This document shows, piece after piece, positions 1-12,255 of a DNA stretch of 64,000 nt; the stretch's first letter is position 1, and each line of letters opens with the position of its first letter. Source of the DNA: Lysobacter gummosus. Its GTDB lineage: Bacteria; Pseudomonadota; Gammaproteobacteria; Xanthomonadales; Xanthomonadaceae. The notes under the pieces were generated by a model, which was not told the origin of the DNA, made no database searches, and saw only the letters and a program-made list of their open reading frames with translations. The DNA is taken from contig NZ_CP011131.1 of NCBI RefSeq assembly GCF_001442805.1, forward strand, positions 3,534,001-3,598,000, in the 5' to 3' direction. A program made the translations under genes and the position numbers.

Positions 1-2469
1 GACTACCAGGGCCGCACGCTCGAGGAAATGGACCTCGACGCCGTGCTCGCGCGCAAGCCCAAGGTCGCGCTGGTCGATGAACTCGCCCACCGCAACGCCC
101 CCGGCAGCCGCCACGAACGGCGCTGGCAGGATGTGCTGGAACTGCTGGACGCCGGCATCGACGTCTACACCACCATCAACATCCAGCACCTGGAAAGCCT
201 CAACGACGTCATCCACCGCATCACCGGCGTGCGCGTCAGCGAAACCGTGCCCGATGCGCTGTTCGACCGCCTGCGCGATATCGTCCTGGTCGATCTGCCG
301 CCGCGCGAGCTGATCGAGCGCCTGCAACAGGGCAAGGTCTACGTGCCCGAACAGGCCGCGCACGCGCTGCAGGCCTTCTTCTCGCCCTCGAACCTGACCG
401 CGCTGCGCGAACTGGCGATGCAGACCGCCGCCGATCGCGTCGACAGCGACCTGCGCGAGGCCCAGACCGCGCGCGGCCTGCCCGGCGTGCCGCTGCGGCG
501 CGCGGTGATGGTCGCCATCGACGGGCTCGGCCAGTCCGAATACCTGGTGCGGGTGGCGCGCCGCATCGCCGAACGCCGCGATTCGCCGTGGATCGTGGTC
601 ACCGTCCACACCGGCGGCGCGCCCGACGAGGCGCGCCAATCCGAACTCGACCGCGCCTTCGCCCTCGCCCGCCGGCTCGGCGGCGAGGCGGTGGTGCTGC
701 ACGGCAACAGCATCGTCGATGCCCTGCTCGATCACGGCGAACGCGCCGGCGTATCGACCATCGTGCTCGGCCGCACCCGCGAGCGGCCGCTCGCGCGCAT
801 GATCAACCGCACCCTGACCCAGCAACTGATCCAGCGCGGCGCGCATTACGAGCTGACCATCGTCAGCACGCCGGAAGCGCGCGCGAAGGCACGGCGATCG
901 ATGCGCGACAACGGCAGCCGCCTGCGCGGCCTGCTCAATCGCAGCGACGCGGCGCTGGCGGTGGTTGCCGCCACCCTCGCCACCGCCCTGGCCTGGGCCG
1001 CCGAACGCTGGATCGGCCTGGACGATCTGTCGCTGATCTTCATCGTCGCGGTGGTCGTGGTCGCCGCGCGCACCCGCATGACCGCGGCGGTGATCGCCTC
1101 GGTGCTGTGCTTTCTGGCGTACAACTTCTTCTTCATCGAGCCGCGCTTCACCTTCGAAATCGGCGCGAGCCAGGGCGTGGCGACGGTGGTGCTGTTCCTG
1201 GCCGCGGCGCTGGTCGCCGGACGCCTGGCCTCGAAGCTGCGCATGCAGGTGCTGGCCTTGCGCGCGTCCAACGCGCACGCGACCGAGCTGCAGAGCCTCG
1301 GCCGCGAACTGTCCACCGCCGCCGACGTCGGCCAGGTCGTGCGCGCCGGGCGCAACGCGCTCAAGCGCTCGCTGGGCGCGGAAGCCTTCGTCTACATCGG
1401 CGCCGCGCCGCTGCGCGGCGAGCAGTTGCCGGAGATGAACGACAAGGATCGCGCCGCCGCCGACTGGAGCCTGAAGCATCGCCAATCCGCCGGCCGCTAT
1501 ACCGATACCTTGGCCGGATCGGATTGGTGGCTGCTGCCGCTCAAAGGCGCCGGCTCGAACGACGCGCCGGCGGCCGGCGTGGTCGGCTTGCGTTTTCCCA
1601 CGTCGCTGACCCGGCTGGGCGCGGAACAGCGTCGATTGGCCGAGGCCATGACCGACGACGTCGCACAGGCGATTCTGCGCACCCGTTTGGTCGCCGACCT
1701 GGAAGACTCGCGCGTCAGCGGCGAAACCGAACGCCTGCGCTCGGCGCTGCTGTCCTCGGTCTCGCACGATCTGCGCTCGCCGTTGGCCTCGATCATCGGC
1801 GCCGCCAGCAGCCTGGACAACTACGCCGAGGCGATGCCGCGCGAGGATCGCCACGCCCTGCTGGAAACCATCCGCATCGAAGGCGAACGGCTGGACCGCT
1901 ACATCCAGAATCTGCTCGACATGACCCGGCTCGGCCACGGCGGGCTGGCGCTCAATCGCGACTGGATCGGCGTGGACGAATTGATCGGTTCGGCGGTCAC
2001 GCGCCTGCAACGCTACGAGCCGGGCGCGCGCTTCGAGGTGCGGCTGCAGCCCGGGCTCGGACCGATCTGGGTGCATCCGGCGTTGATCGAACAAGCGCTG
2101 TTCAACGTGATCGAAAACGCGGTGAAGTTCTCCCCGCCCGACACGCCGGTGAGCATCGACGCGCGCCGGGTCGATAACGAGCCCGGCGCCCAGCCCGAGC
2201 AGGTGCTGCGCATCGACGTCAGCGACCGCGGCCCGGGCATTCCCGAGGACGAACGCGCGCGCATCTTCGACATGTTCTACAGCGTCGAGCGCGGCGATCG
2301 CGGCCGCCAGGGCACCGGCCTGGGGCTGGCGATCTGCCAGGGCATGATCGGCGCGCACGGCGGCAACGTCGTCGCCCTGCCCGGCCAGCCCGATGCGCAG
2401 GGTCGCCGCGGCACCACGATCCGCATTACCCTGCCGCCTATCGAACCCGAGCCTGCCGCCGCGCCATGA
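1..2469 (+). CDS. kdpD: Osmosensitive K+ channel sensor histidine kinase KdpD, 3' part (5' end outside window)
   Basis: Membrane sensor kinase that, with KdpE, controls the high-affinity K+ pump KdpFABC. The frame is open from base 1, so the N-terminus with the Walker A loop lies upstream. Visible in order: the KdpD N-terminal domain with its VDELAH Walker-B-like motif (about nt 73-90), a USP-like domain (about nt 500-880), a hydrophobic four-helix region (about nt 955-1260), a GAF-like segment, then the kinase core with H-box SVSHDLRSP (His codon 1765-1767), N-box ENAVKFSP, G1 DRGPGIP and G2 GTGLGLAIC. The stop overlaps the kdpE start as ATGA, so translation is probably coupled. kdpFABC is not in the window and would be expected just upstream. 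Identification is firm; only the missing 5' end is uncertain. Confidence 0.97.
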   Translation, partial: DYQGRTLEEMDLDAVLARKPKVALVDELAHRNAPGSRHERRWQDVLELLDAGIDVYTTINIQHLESLNDVIHRITGVRVSETVPDALFDRLRDIVLVDLPPRELIERLQQGKVYVPEQAAHALQAFFSPSNLTALRELAMQTAADRVDSDLREAQTARGLPGVPLRRAVMVAIDGLGQSEYLVRVARRIAERRDSPWIVVTVHTGGAPDEARQSELDRAFALARRLGGEAVVLHGNSIVDALLDHGERAGVSTIVLGRTRERPLARMINRTLTQQLIQRGAHYELTIVSTPEARAKARRSMRDNGSRLRGLLNRSDAALAVVAATLATALAWAAERWIGLDDLSLIFIVAVVVVAARTRMTAAVIASVLCFLAYNFFFIEPRFTFEIGASQGVATVVLFLAAALVAGRLASKLRMQVLALRASNAHATELQSLGRELSTAADVGQVVRAGRNALKRSLGAEAFVYIGAAPLRGEQLPEMNDKDRAAADWSLKHRQSAGRYTDTLAGSDWWLLPLKGAGSNDAPAAGVVGLRFPTSLTRLGAEQRRLAEAMTDDVAQAILRTRLVADLEDSRVSGETERLRSALLSSVSHDLRSPLASIIGAASSLDNYAEAMPREDRHALLETIRIEGERLDRYIQNLLDMTRLGHGGLALNRDWIGVDELIGSAVTRLQRYEPGARFEVRLQPGLGPIWVHPALIEQALFNVIENAVKFSPPDTPVSIDARRVDNEPGAQPEQVLRIDVSDRGPGIPEDERARIFDMFYSVERGDRGRQGTGLGLAICQGMIGAHGGNVVALPGQPDAQGRRGTTIRITLPPIEPEPAAAP

Positions 2470-3194
2470 CCGAGGACCACGCTCCGCATTCGCACCCGCA
2501 GGCCGCGCCGCCCGCGCGCGTGCTGGTGATCGACGACGAGCCGCAGATCCGCAAGTTTCTCGACATCGCCCTGCGCGCCCAGGGCTATGCGGTCGAGCTG
2601 GCCGAGAACGGCAACAGCGGCCTGGAAACGCTGGCCACGCGCGGCGCCGACCTGGTGATCCTGGATCTGGGCCTGCCCGATCGCGACGGCCACGACGTGC
2701 TGCGCGAGCTGCGCCAGTGGTCGGGCGTGCCGGTAATTTTGTTGACCGTGCGTTCCAGCGAATCGGAAAAGGTCGCCGCGCTCGACGGCGGCGCCAACGA
2801 CTACGTGACCAAGCCCTTCGGCGTGCAGGAACTGATGGCGCGCGTGCGCGCCCTGCTGCGCGCGCACGGCCCGCAGGGCGAGACCCTGCCGGTGTTCGAC
2901 GACGGCCATCTGCGCATCGACCTGGCGCGGCGCGAGGTGCATCTGCACGGCGAGCCGGTGGTGCTCGCGCGCAAGGAGTACGCGCTGCTGGCGATGCTGT
3001 TCCAGCACGCCGGACGCGTGGTCACTCAGCCGCAGCTGCTGCGCGAGCTGTGGGGGCCGACGCATCAGGAGGACACGCATTACCTGCGCATCCTGGTGGG
3101 CAAGCTGCGCCACAAGCTCGGCGACGACGCCGCGGCACCGCGTTATATCGCCACCGAGCCGGGCGTGGGGCTGCGTTTCATCGAGACGCGCTGA
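2466..3194 (+). CDS. kdpE: KDP operon response regulator KdpE
   Basis: OmpR/PhoB-type response regulator, 242 residues, partner of KdpD. The receiver domain (about residues 18-130) has the acidic pair D23-D24, phospho-acceptor D67 (VILDLGLPD), T94 and K116 (TKPF). The C-terminal winged helix (about 140-240) carries the ARKEYALLAML and HYLRILVGKLRHKLG signatures. The start overlaps the kdpD stop by four bases. When phosphorylated it is expected to activate kdpFABC. A hairpin follows 78 bp after the stop. Confidence 0.97.
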   Translation: MTEDHAPHSHPQAAPPARVLVIDDEPQIRKFLDIALRAQGYAVELAENGNSGLETLATRGADLVILDLGLPDRDGHDVLRELRQWSGVPVILLTVRSSESEKVAALDGGANDYVTKPFGVQELMARVRALLRAHGPQGETLPVFDDGHLRIDLARREVHLHGEPVVLARKEYALLAMLFQHAGRVVTQPQLLRELWGPTHQEDTHYLRILVGKLRHKLGDDAAAPRYIATEPGVGLRFIETR

Positions 3195-3271
3195 AAGCGG
3201 GGTTCGATCGGCGCGTGCGCTTGGGTGGCCGTTTCAATCCACGTCGCGTAGCGGCCGCTCAAGCCGCGGCA

Positions 3272-3298
3272 CGCACGAGCGCGCCGGGCGTTCGTGCG
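3272..3298. terminator. Hairpin between convergent genes
   Basis: Inverted repeat of about 10 bp (one G-T pair) with a 7-base loop between kdpE and the convergent small gene at 3315. There is no clear T-run on either side, so it is a weak bidirectional terminator candidate. Confidence 0.35.
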
Positions 3299-3314
3299 CG
3301 ACCGACGGCCCGCC

Positions 3315-3662
3315 TTACGCAGCCTTGGCGCGGAACTGCGCGTACAGCGTAGTCGGCGGCGCATCGAAGTACTTGAGCAAGGCCGGGCACAGCCAGCCTT
3401 CCATGCCGATCGATTCGCTGCGATACCAGTTGCCGCTGAGGTCGGCGCGCTGCCAGTCCAGTTGCAGCTGATAGCCCGGAAACGGGTGGGTCGAGAACAG
3501 CAGGGTGAAGCCGTTCTGGGCGCCGTCGATGCCGGCGACCATGTGATCGATGATCGTATCGGCGCCGGAGACGAACGGCTCCTCGCGCAGTCCGACCGCG
3601 AGGTCGTCGAACACCCACATGCCGTGGGTCTTGTACGGATGAATCGCGACGATGGCGTTCAT
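3315..3662 (-). CDS. Conserved hypothetical protein, 115 aa
   Basis: Small soluble protein (MNAIVAIHPYKTHGMWVFDD at the N-terminus) with many aromatics and no signal peptide or membrane segment. It resembles short uncharacterised proteins of the DUF6717 kind, but that is from memory and not certain. An AGGA Shine-Dalgarno-like sequence sits 6-8 bases before the ATG, which supports the start. It converges on kdpE and stands alone. The roughly 300 bp between it and tRNA-Arg (3663-3964) hold only the terminator at 3927-3956. Function unknown. Confidence 0.75.
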   Translation of the reverse strand: MNAIVAIHPYKTHGMWVFDDLAVGLREEPFVSGADTIIDHMVAGIDGAQNGFTLLFSTHPFPGYQLQLDWQRADLSGNWYRSESIGMEGWLCPALLKYFDAPPTTLYAQFRAKAA

Positions 3663-3926
3663 GGCGAGGTCCTTTGGCCAGAAAGGCCGGGACTATGGTG
3701 GCTAGCGCGCGCGTGCGCAAGGCATCGGTTCGGGTTGGTGACGCGTTCGGAGTATGAGCCCGGCGGATCGGAGCCGGCGTATTCGCGCAGCGGCCGCTAA
3801 GGCATTCGGAACTCCACACCTGGGCCGCGCATCGCTGACCGACGCGCTTTGCATTCGAGCACCGATACACACCATCGGATCGGCCACTTCGCGAGGCGCG
3901 AACAGCTAAACAAAACACGCAAAGAA

Positions 3927-3956
3927 AAAGCCGGCAATCTTTCGATTGCCGGCTTT
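3927..3956 (-). terminator. Rho-independent terminator of tRNA-Arg
   Basis: Perfect 13-bp stem with a 4-base loop. On the minus strand it is followed by a T-rich stretch (complement of 3917-3930). It lies about 10 bp beyond the 3' end of tRNA-Arg. Confidence 0.88.
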
Positions 3957-3964
3957 CTTTGTAG

Positions 3965-4041
3965 TGGCGCGCCCGGAAGGATTCGAACCTCCGACCCCCA
4001 AGTTCGTAGCCTGGTGCTCTATCCAGCTGAGCTACGGGCGC
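3965..4041 (-). tRNA. tRNA-Arg (anticodon ACG)
   Basis: 77-nt cloverleaf on the minus strand. The acceptor stem GCGCCCG pairs with CGGGCGC, the discriminator is G, and CCA is encoded. The anticodon loop CTACGAA gives ACG (read as ICG after deamination), decoding CGU/CGC/CGA. The T-loop TTCGAAT is canonical. Confidence 0.97.
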
Positions 4042-4142
4042 CTAGTTGGAAAATTATGACGATTAATCAGCGCATCGTCAACATTTTTCAAACTCTTTTT
4101 TTGCTGATCATCGATACCGCCAAACCGACAATCAGCAAAGAA

Positions 4143-4161
4143 AAGCCGCCATTGGCGGCTT
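4143..4161 (-). terminator. Rho-independent terminator of tRNA-Ser
   Basis: 8-bp stem AAGCCGCC/GGCGGCTT with a 3-base loop, followed on the minus strand by TTTTCTTT. It lies 11 bp beyond the tRNA-Ser 3' end. Confidence 0.8.
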
Positions 4162-4172
4162 CCATTTGCAAC

Positions 4173-4265
4173 TGGCGGAGAGTGAGGGATTCGAACCCTC
4201 GATAGAGCTTTTGACCCTATACTCCCTTAGCAGGGGAGCCCCTTCAGCCTCTCGGGCAACTCTCC
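4173..4265 (-). tRNA. tRNA-Ser (anticodon GCT)
   Basis: 93-nt class II tRNA with a long variable arm. The acceptor stem GGAGAGT pairs with ACTCTCC, the discriminator is G, and CCA is encoded. The anticodon loop CTGCTAA gives GCT, decoding AGC/AGU. The variable arm GGGTCAAAAGCTC-type hairpin and T-loop TTCGAAT are present. Confidence 0.97.
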
Positions 4266-4343
4266 GCATCTATTGAAGCAATGCGGGCGGGAAGCATAAC
4301 GGCTCACCCGTTTTACGGCAACGCTTGCGACAAACTTTTTTTA

Positions 4344-4547
4344 TCAGCCGCCAGCGTTTTTGCCAGAATCGTCCGACGCGTCCTCGCCACGCTGGATGCG
4401 CTGATAAATCTCCTCGCGATGGACCGCGACATCTTTCGGTGCGGTAATACCGATACGCACCTGGTTCCCCTTGACGCCGAGCACGGTGACGGTCACCGAG
4501 TCGCCGATCATCAGGGTTTCGCCGACGCGACGCGTCAGGATCAGCAT
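4344..4547 (-). CDS. csrA: Carbon storage regulator CsrA
   Basis: Post-transcriptional RNA-binding regulator (RsmA in relatives), 67 residues. It has the typical N-terminus [10 protein letters not shown], the IGD turn and the [11 protein letters not shown] strand pair, and a C-terminal helix with R/E-rich RNA-contact region ([11 protein letters not shown]). A strong AGGAGG lies about 8 bases before the ATG. It follows alaS in the direction of transcription, the usual gamma-proteobacterial order, and precedes tRNA-Ser. In Lysobacter and Xanthomonas relatives CsrA/RsmA affects secondary metabolism and motility, so it may act on the PTM genes; this is inference. Confidence 0.97.
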   Translation of the reverse strand: MLILTRRVGETLMIGDSVTVTVLGVKGNQVRIGITAPKDVAVHREEIYQRIQRGEDASDDSGKNAGG

Positions 4548-4691
4548 TGAAAACCTCCTCGAGCCGGGACCGTAGTACCGGCGTTGGCATTCTTTTCCAT
4601 CAGGAAGAATGCTTCAATTTGTACACAAACGTGAACCATCTTAGCGACCGGTCAAACTAGGTCGCAAGCGATAGAGGTCACTGTTCGCCAT

Positions 4692-7325
<2,634 letters not shown>

Positions 7326-7490
7326 GCCTGGGAGATAGTCGCCTGGTCGGGAGCGGACCGCTCGACCGAACCCATGCCACCACGATGGGGGCATCGACTG
7401 GAACAGGCAACCCGGGGACCCGAAAGCCGCGTAGCCTAGCAGGCCCGGGGGCTTTATGCGCAAGGCTGTGCAGCAAATATGCCCAGCCGT

Positions 7491-8645
7491 TCAGTCCTCG
7501 GCGCAGGAACGACTGGCATTACGCACGGTTTCGCCGTCGAAGCCGCGCCGTATCAGCAGATCCGCGGCCTTTCGGCGCAACGCCGGGTCCAGAAAATAGC
7601 CCTCGCCGTAGCGGCGCCGGGCCAATTCGCGGGCATTGTCGAGCCAATCGCCTTCGTAGTTCTGCAAAGCCTCGGAGACGATCTGACTGTCCAGGCCGTG
7701 CATGCCCAGCTCGGCGCGGATATGCACCGGGCCGTAGCCGTTGCCAGCGCGGCTGCGAATCATGCTCTCGGCGAAGCGGGCGTCGTTCTGCCAGCCGGCA
7801 TCAGCGAGCCGATCGACGGCCGCCACGACCTCTTCGCGATCGAGCCCGCGCGAGGTCAGTTTCCGGGTCAGTTCCTTGCGCGAATGCTCGCGCCGGGTCA
7901 GCAGGCCCAGGGCGCGCTGAGTCGCGGTCTGCTCGCGCGCGCCCCGCCGGCGCGAACCGCGGGCGGCGTCGTTTAGACTTTCGTCGAATAACGGGGTGTA
8001 GTCGTTGTCGAAAGCCGCCTCGGCATCGGAATCCGGGCCGGATTGCGGCTCGGACGCAGCCGGTCCGCCGGGATTTGTCCGCCCCTCACCCGCTCCCGTG
8101 AGCTGCGGCGATTCATCTTCGGCATCGCGGGAGCCAGGCCGCCGAGACCATGTGGCCGGCCACCTGGGCCGCGCCGCGGCGTCCCGACCTGAAGCCGCGC
8201 GGCCTGGTTCAGGCGCGTTTTCTGACTCGTTCATTTCCGCGCCGTACGCGAGCCGCTTCGGGCGGTTTCGGCGCTGGCCGAAGCCGCCGCCGCCCAGGCC
8301 GGAGCGACGCGGCTTGCGGTCGGCTCCTGTCTCAAATGCTGACGGTGTTTCGTCGCCTTCGGTTTCGGCATCGATACCGGTGCCGGCACCTATGCCGGCC
8401 TCGGCTTCGCCGGATCGGGCCGCCCCGCCTACGCCCCCGCGCGCGCGGTCGCCCGTGGCGCCGCCGCGACCGGCTTCATCGCGAAGCGAAGCCGCCGCCT
8501 TGGCGTTGCTTTCGATCGCGCGCATACGCGCGCGCAATTCATCGAGATGCGCACCGCTACGGCCGGGCGAGGGCTCATCGCCCTGCCCGGCCGTGCCGTC
8601 GGCGCCACCACCATGGCGCCGTCCGTCATCCCGATCGGAACTCAT
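7491..8645 (-). CDS. recX: Regulatory protein RecX with long N-terminal extension
   Basis: RecX modulates RecA filament activity. The C-terminal ~150 residues (from about residue 232: [20 protein letters not shown], ending SRSCAED) are a complete RecX protein with the usual three-helix repeats. The first ~230 residues are rich in G, A, R, D and E, have low hydrophobicity and look disordered; the family is normally about 150-170 residues in total. In-frame ATG codons exist near residues 41 and 138 but none immediately before the RecX domain, and the most upstream ATG (8645) has no clear Shine-Dalgarno. It begins 19 bp after recA. The extension may be real or the true start may be internal (including GTG/TTG). 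Confidence 0.85.
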   Translation of the reverse strand: MSSDRDDGRRHGGGADGTAGQGDEPSPGRSGAHLDELRARMRAIESNAKAAASLRDEAGRGGATGDRARGGVGGAARSGEAEAGIGAGTGIDAETEGDETPSAFETGADRKPRRSGLGGGGFGQRRNRPKRLAYGAEMNESENAPEPGRAASGRDAAARPRWPATWSRRPGSRDAEDESPQLTGAGEGRTNPGGPAASEPQSGPDSDAEAAFDNDYTPLFDESLNDAARGSRRRGAREQTATQRALGLLTRREHSRKELTRKLTSRGLDREEVVAAVDRLADAGWQNDARFAESMIRSRAGNGYGPVHIRAELGMHGLDSQIVSEALQNYEGDWLDNARELARRRYGEGYFLDPALRRKAADLLIRRGFDGETVRNASRSCAED

Positions 8646-8664
8646 CTAACCGTGCCGGCGAGGA

Positions 8665-9690
<1,026 letters not shown>

Positions 9691-9775
9691 CGCTGTATTC
9701 CTTAAGTCTGTCGTGGTGAGGGGAAGTTAGAGGACGCGCATCGCAGAGACTGAGACCGTCGCGCCTGGAACTAAA

Positions 9776-9797
9776 TTATCGCCCGCCACCGTGGCGG
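9776..9797 (-). promoter_or_regulatory. Candidate recA promoter element with 15-bp palindrome
   Basis: On the minus strand a GATAAT -10-like hexamer (9776-9781) is preceded directly by a perfect palindrome CCGCCACCGTGGCGG (9783-9797), about 90 bp before the recA start. No TTAG-type LexA box was found in this gap. The role of the palindrome is unknown. Confidence 0.35.
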
Positions 9798-9957
9798 TAA
9801 GCCGGGGCACGGCCTGGGCGGGGGTCGGATTTCTCCTCGAAATCGAGGCGGAAATCGACTCATCCAGGCCTTGCAATGCCGCTTGCGCGGCGTGTACGGG
9901 CGCGCAGGCGCGCACCGAGCCGTAACGATCGACGTTGGCCTTTGCGCGTCCCATGGT

Positions 9958-10608
9958 TCAGCGATTGGGCCGGACCAGGCCGCAGTACAGGCCTTCGATG
10001 GCGAAATCCTGATCGGGCTGGACCTCGATGGGCGCGTAATCGGGATTGCGCGGCAGAAGCCGGATGCGGTCCTTGCCGATCTTGAGCAGCTTGACGGTGA
10101 TCTCATCGTCGATGCGCGCGACCACGATCTGGCCCGAGCGCGCGTCGTGGGTGCGGTGCACGCCGATCAGGTCGCCGTCGAAGATGCCTTCGTCGCGCAT
10201 CGAGTCGCCCTTGACCTTGAGCAGATAGTCCGGCGACGGGAAGAACATGTTGCGATCGAGCAGCACGTAGTTGTCCGGCTCGACACCGGCGCCCGAGCCG
10301 ATCGGCGAACCGGCGGCGACCCGGCCCAGCACCGGCAAGCGGATCGCTTCCTCGTCGTTGGCCGAAACCAGCCCGAGCTCGCGCTGGGCCTGTTGCGGCG
10401 GCTGCAGCACGCGGATGCCGCGGGCCCGGCCGGGGGTGCGTTCGATCGCGCCGGCCGCCTCGAGCGCGTCGAGGTGGTACTGCGCGGCGCGTACGCCCTT
10501 GAAGCCCAGGGCCTTGGCGATCTCGGTCTGGGACGGCGGGATACCCTCGGCGTCGATCCGTTCCGCGATCAGCGCGAGGATGGCTTGCTGGGTGTCGGTC
10601 AGATTCAT
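9958..10608 (-). CDS. lexA: SOS repressor LexA
   Basis: Transcriptional repressor of the SOS regulon, 216 residues. The N-terminal winged helix (residues 1-65, MNLTDTQQAILALIAERI) precedes an S24-type self-cleavage domain with the A99-G100 scissile bond, nucleophile S136 (GDSMRDEG) and K173. The start at 10608 fits the family; an upstream in-frame ATG at 10680 would translate through the operator and is rejected. The operator at 10611-10629 lies three bases before the ATG, showing autoregulation, and no Shine-Dalgarno is visible between them. Confidence 0.97.
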   Translation of the reverse strand: MNLTDTQQAILALIAERIDAEGIPPSQTEIAKALGFKGVRAAQYHLDALEAAGAIERTPGRARGIRVLQPPQQAQRELGLVSANDEEAIRLPVLGRVAAGSPIGSGAGVEPDNYVLLDRNMFFPSPDYLLKVKGDSMRDEGIFDGDLIGVHRTHDARSGQIVVARIDDEITVKLLKIGKDRIRLLPRNPDYAPIEVQPDQDFAIEGLYCGLVRPNR

Positions 10609-10610
10609 GG

Positions 10611-10629
10611 TTAGTAGTATTACTACTAA
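10611..10629. promoter_or_regulatory. LexA operator (SOS box, Xanthomonas type)
   Basis: Perfect 19-bp palindrome TTAGTAGTATTACTACTAA immediately before the lexA start codon. It matches the LexA-binding palindrome described for Xanthomonas. It may also affect the divergent MarR-GNAT gene at 10723. Confidence 0.92.
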
Positions 10630-10667
10630 CGACCCGGGACAGCAAGGCCGCTGAGACGGAAATTTAT

Positions 10668-10680
10668 TTGACACAGTCAA
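10668..10680. promoter_or_regulatory. Palindrome TTGACACAGTCAA in lexA / MarR-GNAT divergent region
   Basis: A 5-3-5 palindrome 43 bp before the MarR-GNAT start. Its left arm also reads as a -35 box (TTGACA) for that gene. The spacing and shape fit an autoregulatory MarR-type site, but this is inference. Confidence 0.4.
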
Positions 10681-10722
10681 TTAGTTATCCGAATCTGCGG
10701 CTCTGCCCATCGAGACGCCGTC

Positions 10723-11664
10723 ATGGCCACCGATATCGAAACCGCCGAAGTAGACGCCATCCGCGCCTTCAACCGGTTCTACACCCGGCGTATCGGCGTG
10801 CTGCACGAGGACTTGCTGGGCAGCCGCTTTCCGCTGACCCAGGCGCGGGTATTGTTCGAACTGGCCCAGCGCGAACCGGTCGCCGCGCGCGACATCGGCG
10901 ACACGCTGGGCCTGGACCCGGGCTATCTGAGCCGGATCCTGCAAACCTTCGCCGACGCCGGCCTGATCGAGAAAACCCGCTCCGAACTCGACGCGCGCAG
11001 CTTCGTGCTGACCCTGTCGGCCAAGGGCCGCGAGGCCTTCGCCCTGCTCGACCGCAGCTCGCACGAGGCCACCGCGGCGATGCTGGCGGCGCTGTCGCCG
11101 CTGGAGCGCGACCGCCTGCTGCGCGCGATCGCCGAAGCCGAGCTCGCGCTGTCGCCGCAGACGCTGCCGGCGGCGCAGCGGGTGCGGATCCGCACGCACC
11201 GGATCGGCGACATCGGCTGGGCGATCGAGCGGCACGGCCGGCTGTACGCGGACGAATACGGTTGGAACGGCGATTTCGAGGCGCTGGTGGCGGGCCTGTT
11301 CGCGCGCTTCGCCGCCACGCACGATCCCGAACGCGAGCGCTGCTGGATCGCCGAACTGGACGGCGAGCGCATCGGCTGCGTTTTCGTGGTGCGCAACAAG
11401 GACGATGCCGATACCGCGCAGCTGCGCTGCCTGCTGGTCGATCCGCGCGCGCGCGGGCTCGGCGTCGGCCGCAGCCTGGTGCGGACCTGCATCGAATTCG
11501 CCCGCGCCGCCGGCTACCGGCGCATGCTGCTGTGGACCAACGACCTGTTGACCTCGGCGCGGCGGATTTACGAAGACTTCGGCTTCAAGCTGATCGAGGA
11601 AGAGCGCCACCACAGCTTCGGCCACGATCTGGTCGGGCAGGTGTGGACGCGCGAGCTGGATTGA
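10723..11664 (+). CDS. MarR family regulator fused to GNAT acetyltransferase
   Basis: 313-residue two-domain protein. Residues about 10-145 are a MarR winged helix (LLGSRFPLTQARVLFELAQ; recognition region DPGYLSRILQTF). Residues about 155-313 are a GNAT N-acetyltransferase with the acetyl-CoA loop RGLGVGRSLV near residues 245-254. This architecture recurs across bacteria and is often annotated as a helix-turn-helix GNAT protein; the acyl acceptor is unknown. It is divergent from lexA, with a 114-bp shared control region. DNA-binding and enzyme functions are inferred from the domains. Confidence 0.93.
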   Translation: MATDIETAEVDAIRAFNRFYTRRIGVLHEDLLGSRFPLTQARVLFELAQREPVAARDIGDTLGLDPGYLSRILQTFADAGLIEKTRSELDARSFVLTLSAKGREAFALLDRSSHEATAAMLAALSPLERDRLLRAIAEAELALSPQTLPAAQRVRIRTHRIGDIGWAIERHGRLYADEYGWNGDFEALVAGLFARFAATHDPERERCWIAELDGERIGCVFVVRNKDDADTAQLRCLLVDPRARGLGVGRSLVRTCIEFARAAGYRRMLLWTNDLLTSARRIYEDFGFKLIEEERHHSFGHDLVGQVWTRELD

Positions 11665-11709
11665 TCGCGGCGCGCGTTTTCTGAGCCGCGCCGAATCACG
11701 CGGGCGGGC

Positions 11710-12210
11710 TCAGGCGACCAGCGCCTGCATGCCCATCAAGGCCGCGGCCACGGTCTGGCGGCGCACCGCCTCGCGATCGCCGTCGAAGTGGAAGACTTCC
11801 GCGCGCGGATAGCCGCCGCGGCGTTTCCAGGCAATCCAGACCGTGCCGACCGGCTTGTCCTCGGTGCCGCCGCCGGGCCCGGCGATGCCGGTCACCGCGA
11901 CACCGATGGTCGCTCCGGTATTGGCCAGGGCGCCGGAGACCATTTCGATCACGGTCTCGCGGCTGACCGCGCCGAACTGTTCCAGCGTCTGCGGACGCAC
12001 GCTGAGCAGGGCCTGCTTGGCCTCGTAGCTGTACGCGACCAGCCCGCACTCGAACCAGGCCGAGGAACCGGCGATATCGGTCAGGGTCTTGGCGATCCAG
12101 CCGCCGGTGCAACTTTCGGCGGTGACCAGCATGTGGTGATTGAGGCGGGCGTCCTCGCCGATCTGCTGGGCGAGGCGCTGCAAGGCGATGTCGGAGGCGT
12201 CTGCGGTCAT
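11710..12210 (-). CDS. pncC: Nicotinamide-nucleotide amidohydrolase PncC (CinA C-terminal type)
   Basis: Stand-alone CinA C-terminal domain of 166 residues that deamidates nicotinamide mononucleotide in NAD recycling. Family signatures are TAESCTGGW, SSAWFECGLVAYSYEAKQ and TGIAGPGGG. The start at 12210 (MTADASDIALQRL) fits the family; an upstream ATG at 12288 adds an unrelated tail. In many relatives this gene precedes recA, and here it lies just beyond lexA with one gene in between. Confidence 0.93.
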   Translation of the reverse strand: MTADASDIALQRLAQQIGEDARLNHHMLVTAESCTGGWIAKTLTDIAGSSAWFECGLVAYSYEAKQALLSVRPQTLEQFGAVSRETVIEMVSGALANTGATIGVAVTGIAGPGGGTEDKPVGTVWIAWKRRGGYPRAEVFHFDGDREAVRRQTVAAALMGMQALVA

Positions 12211-12255
12211 GGCGCTCACTATAACGGGCGAAGGCGACGCGGCTTTGCTGAGTGA

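Noticed and set aside
3849..4205. 118-codon plus-strand frame across the tRNA genes
   Set aside because: It is a translation of the complement of tRNA-Arg and tRNA-Ser (GRIRTSDPQVRSLVLYPAEL type), a well-known artefact.
9727..9954. 75-codon minus-strand frame between recA and lexA
   Set aside because: It covers the recA promoter region, has no ribosome site and no family resemblance.
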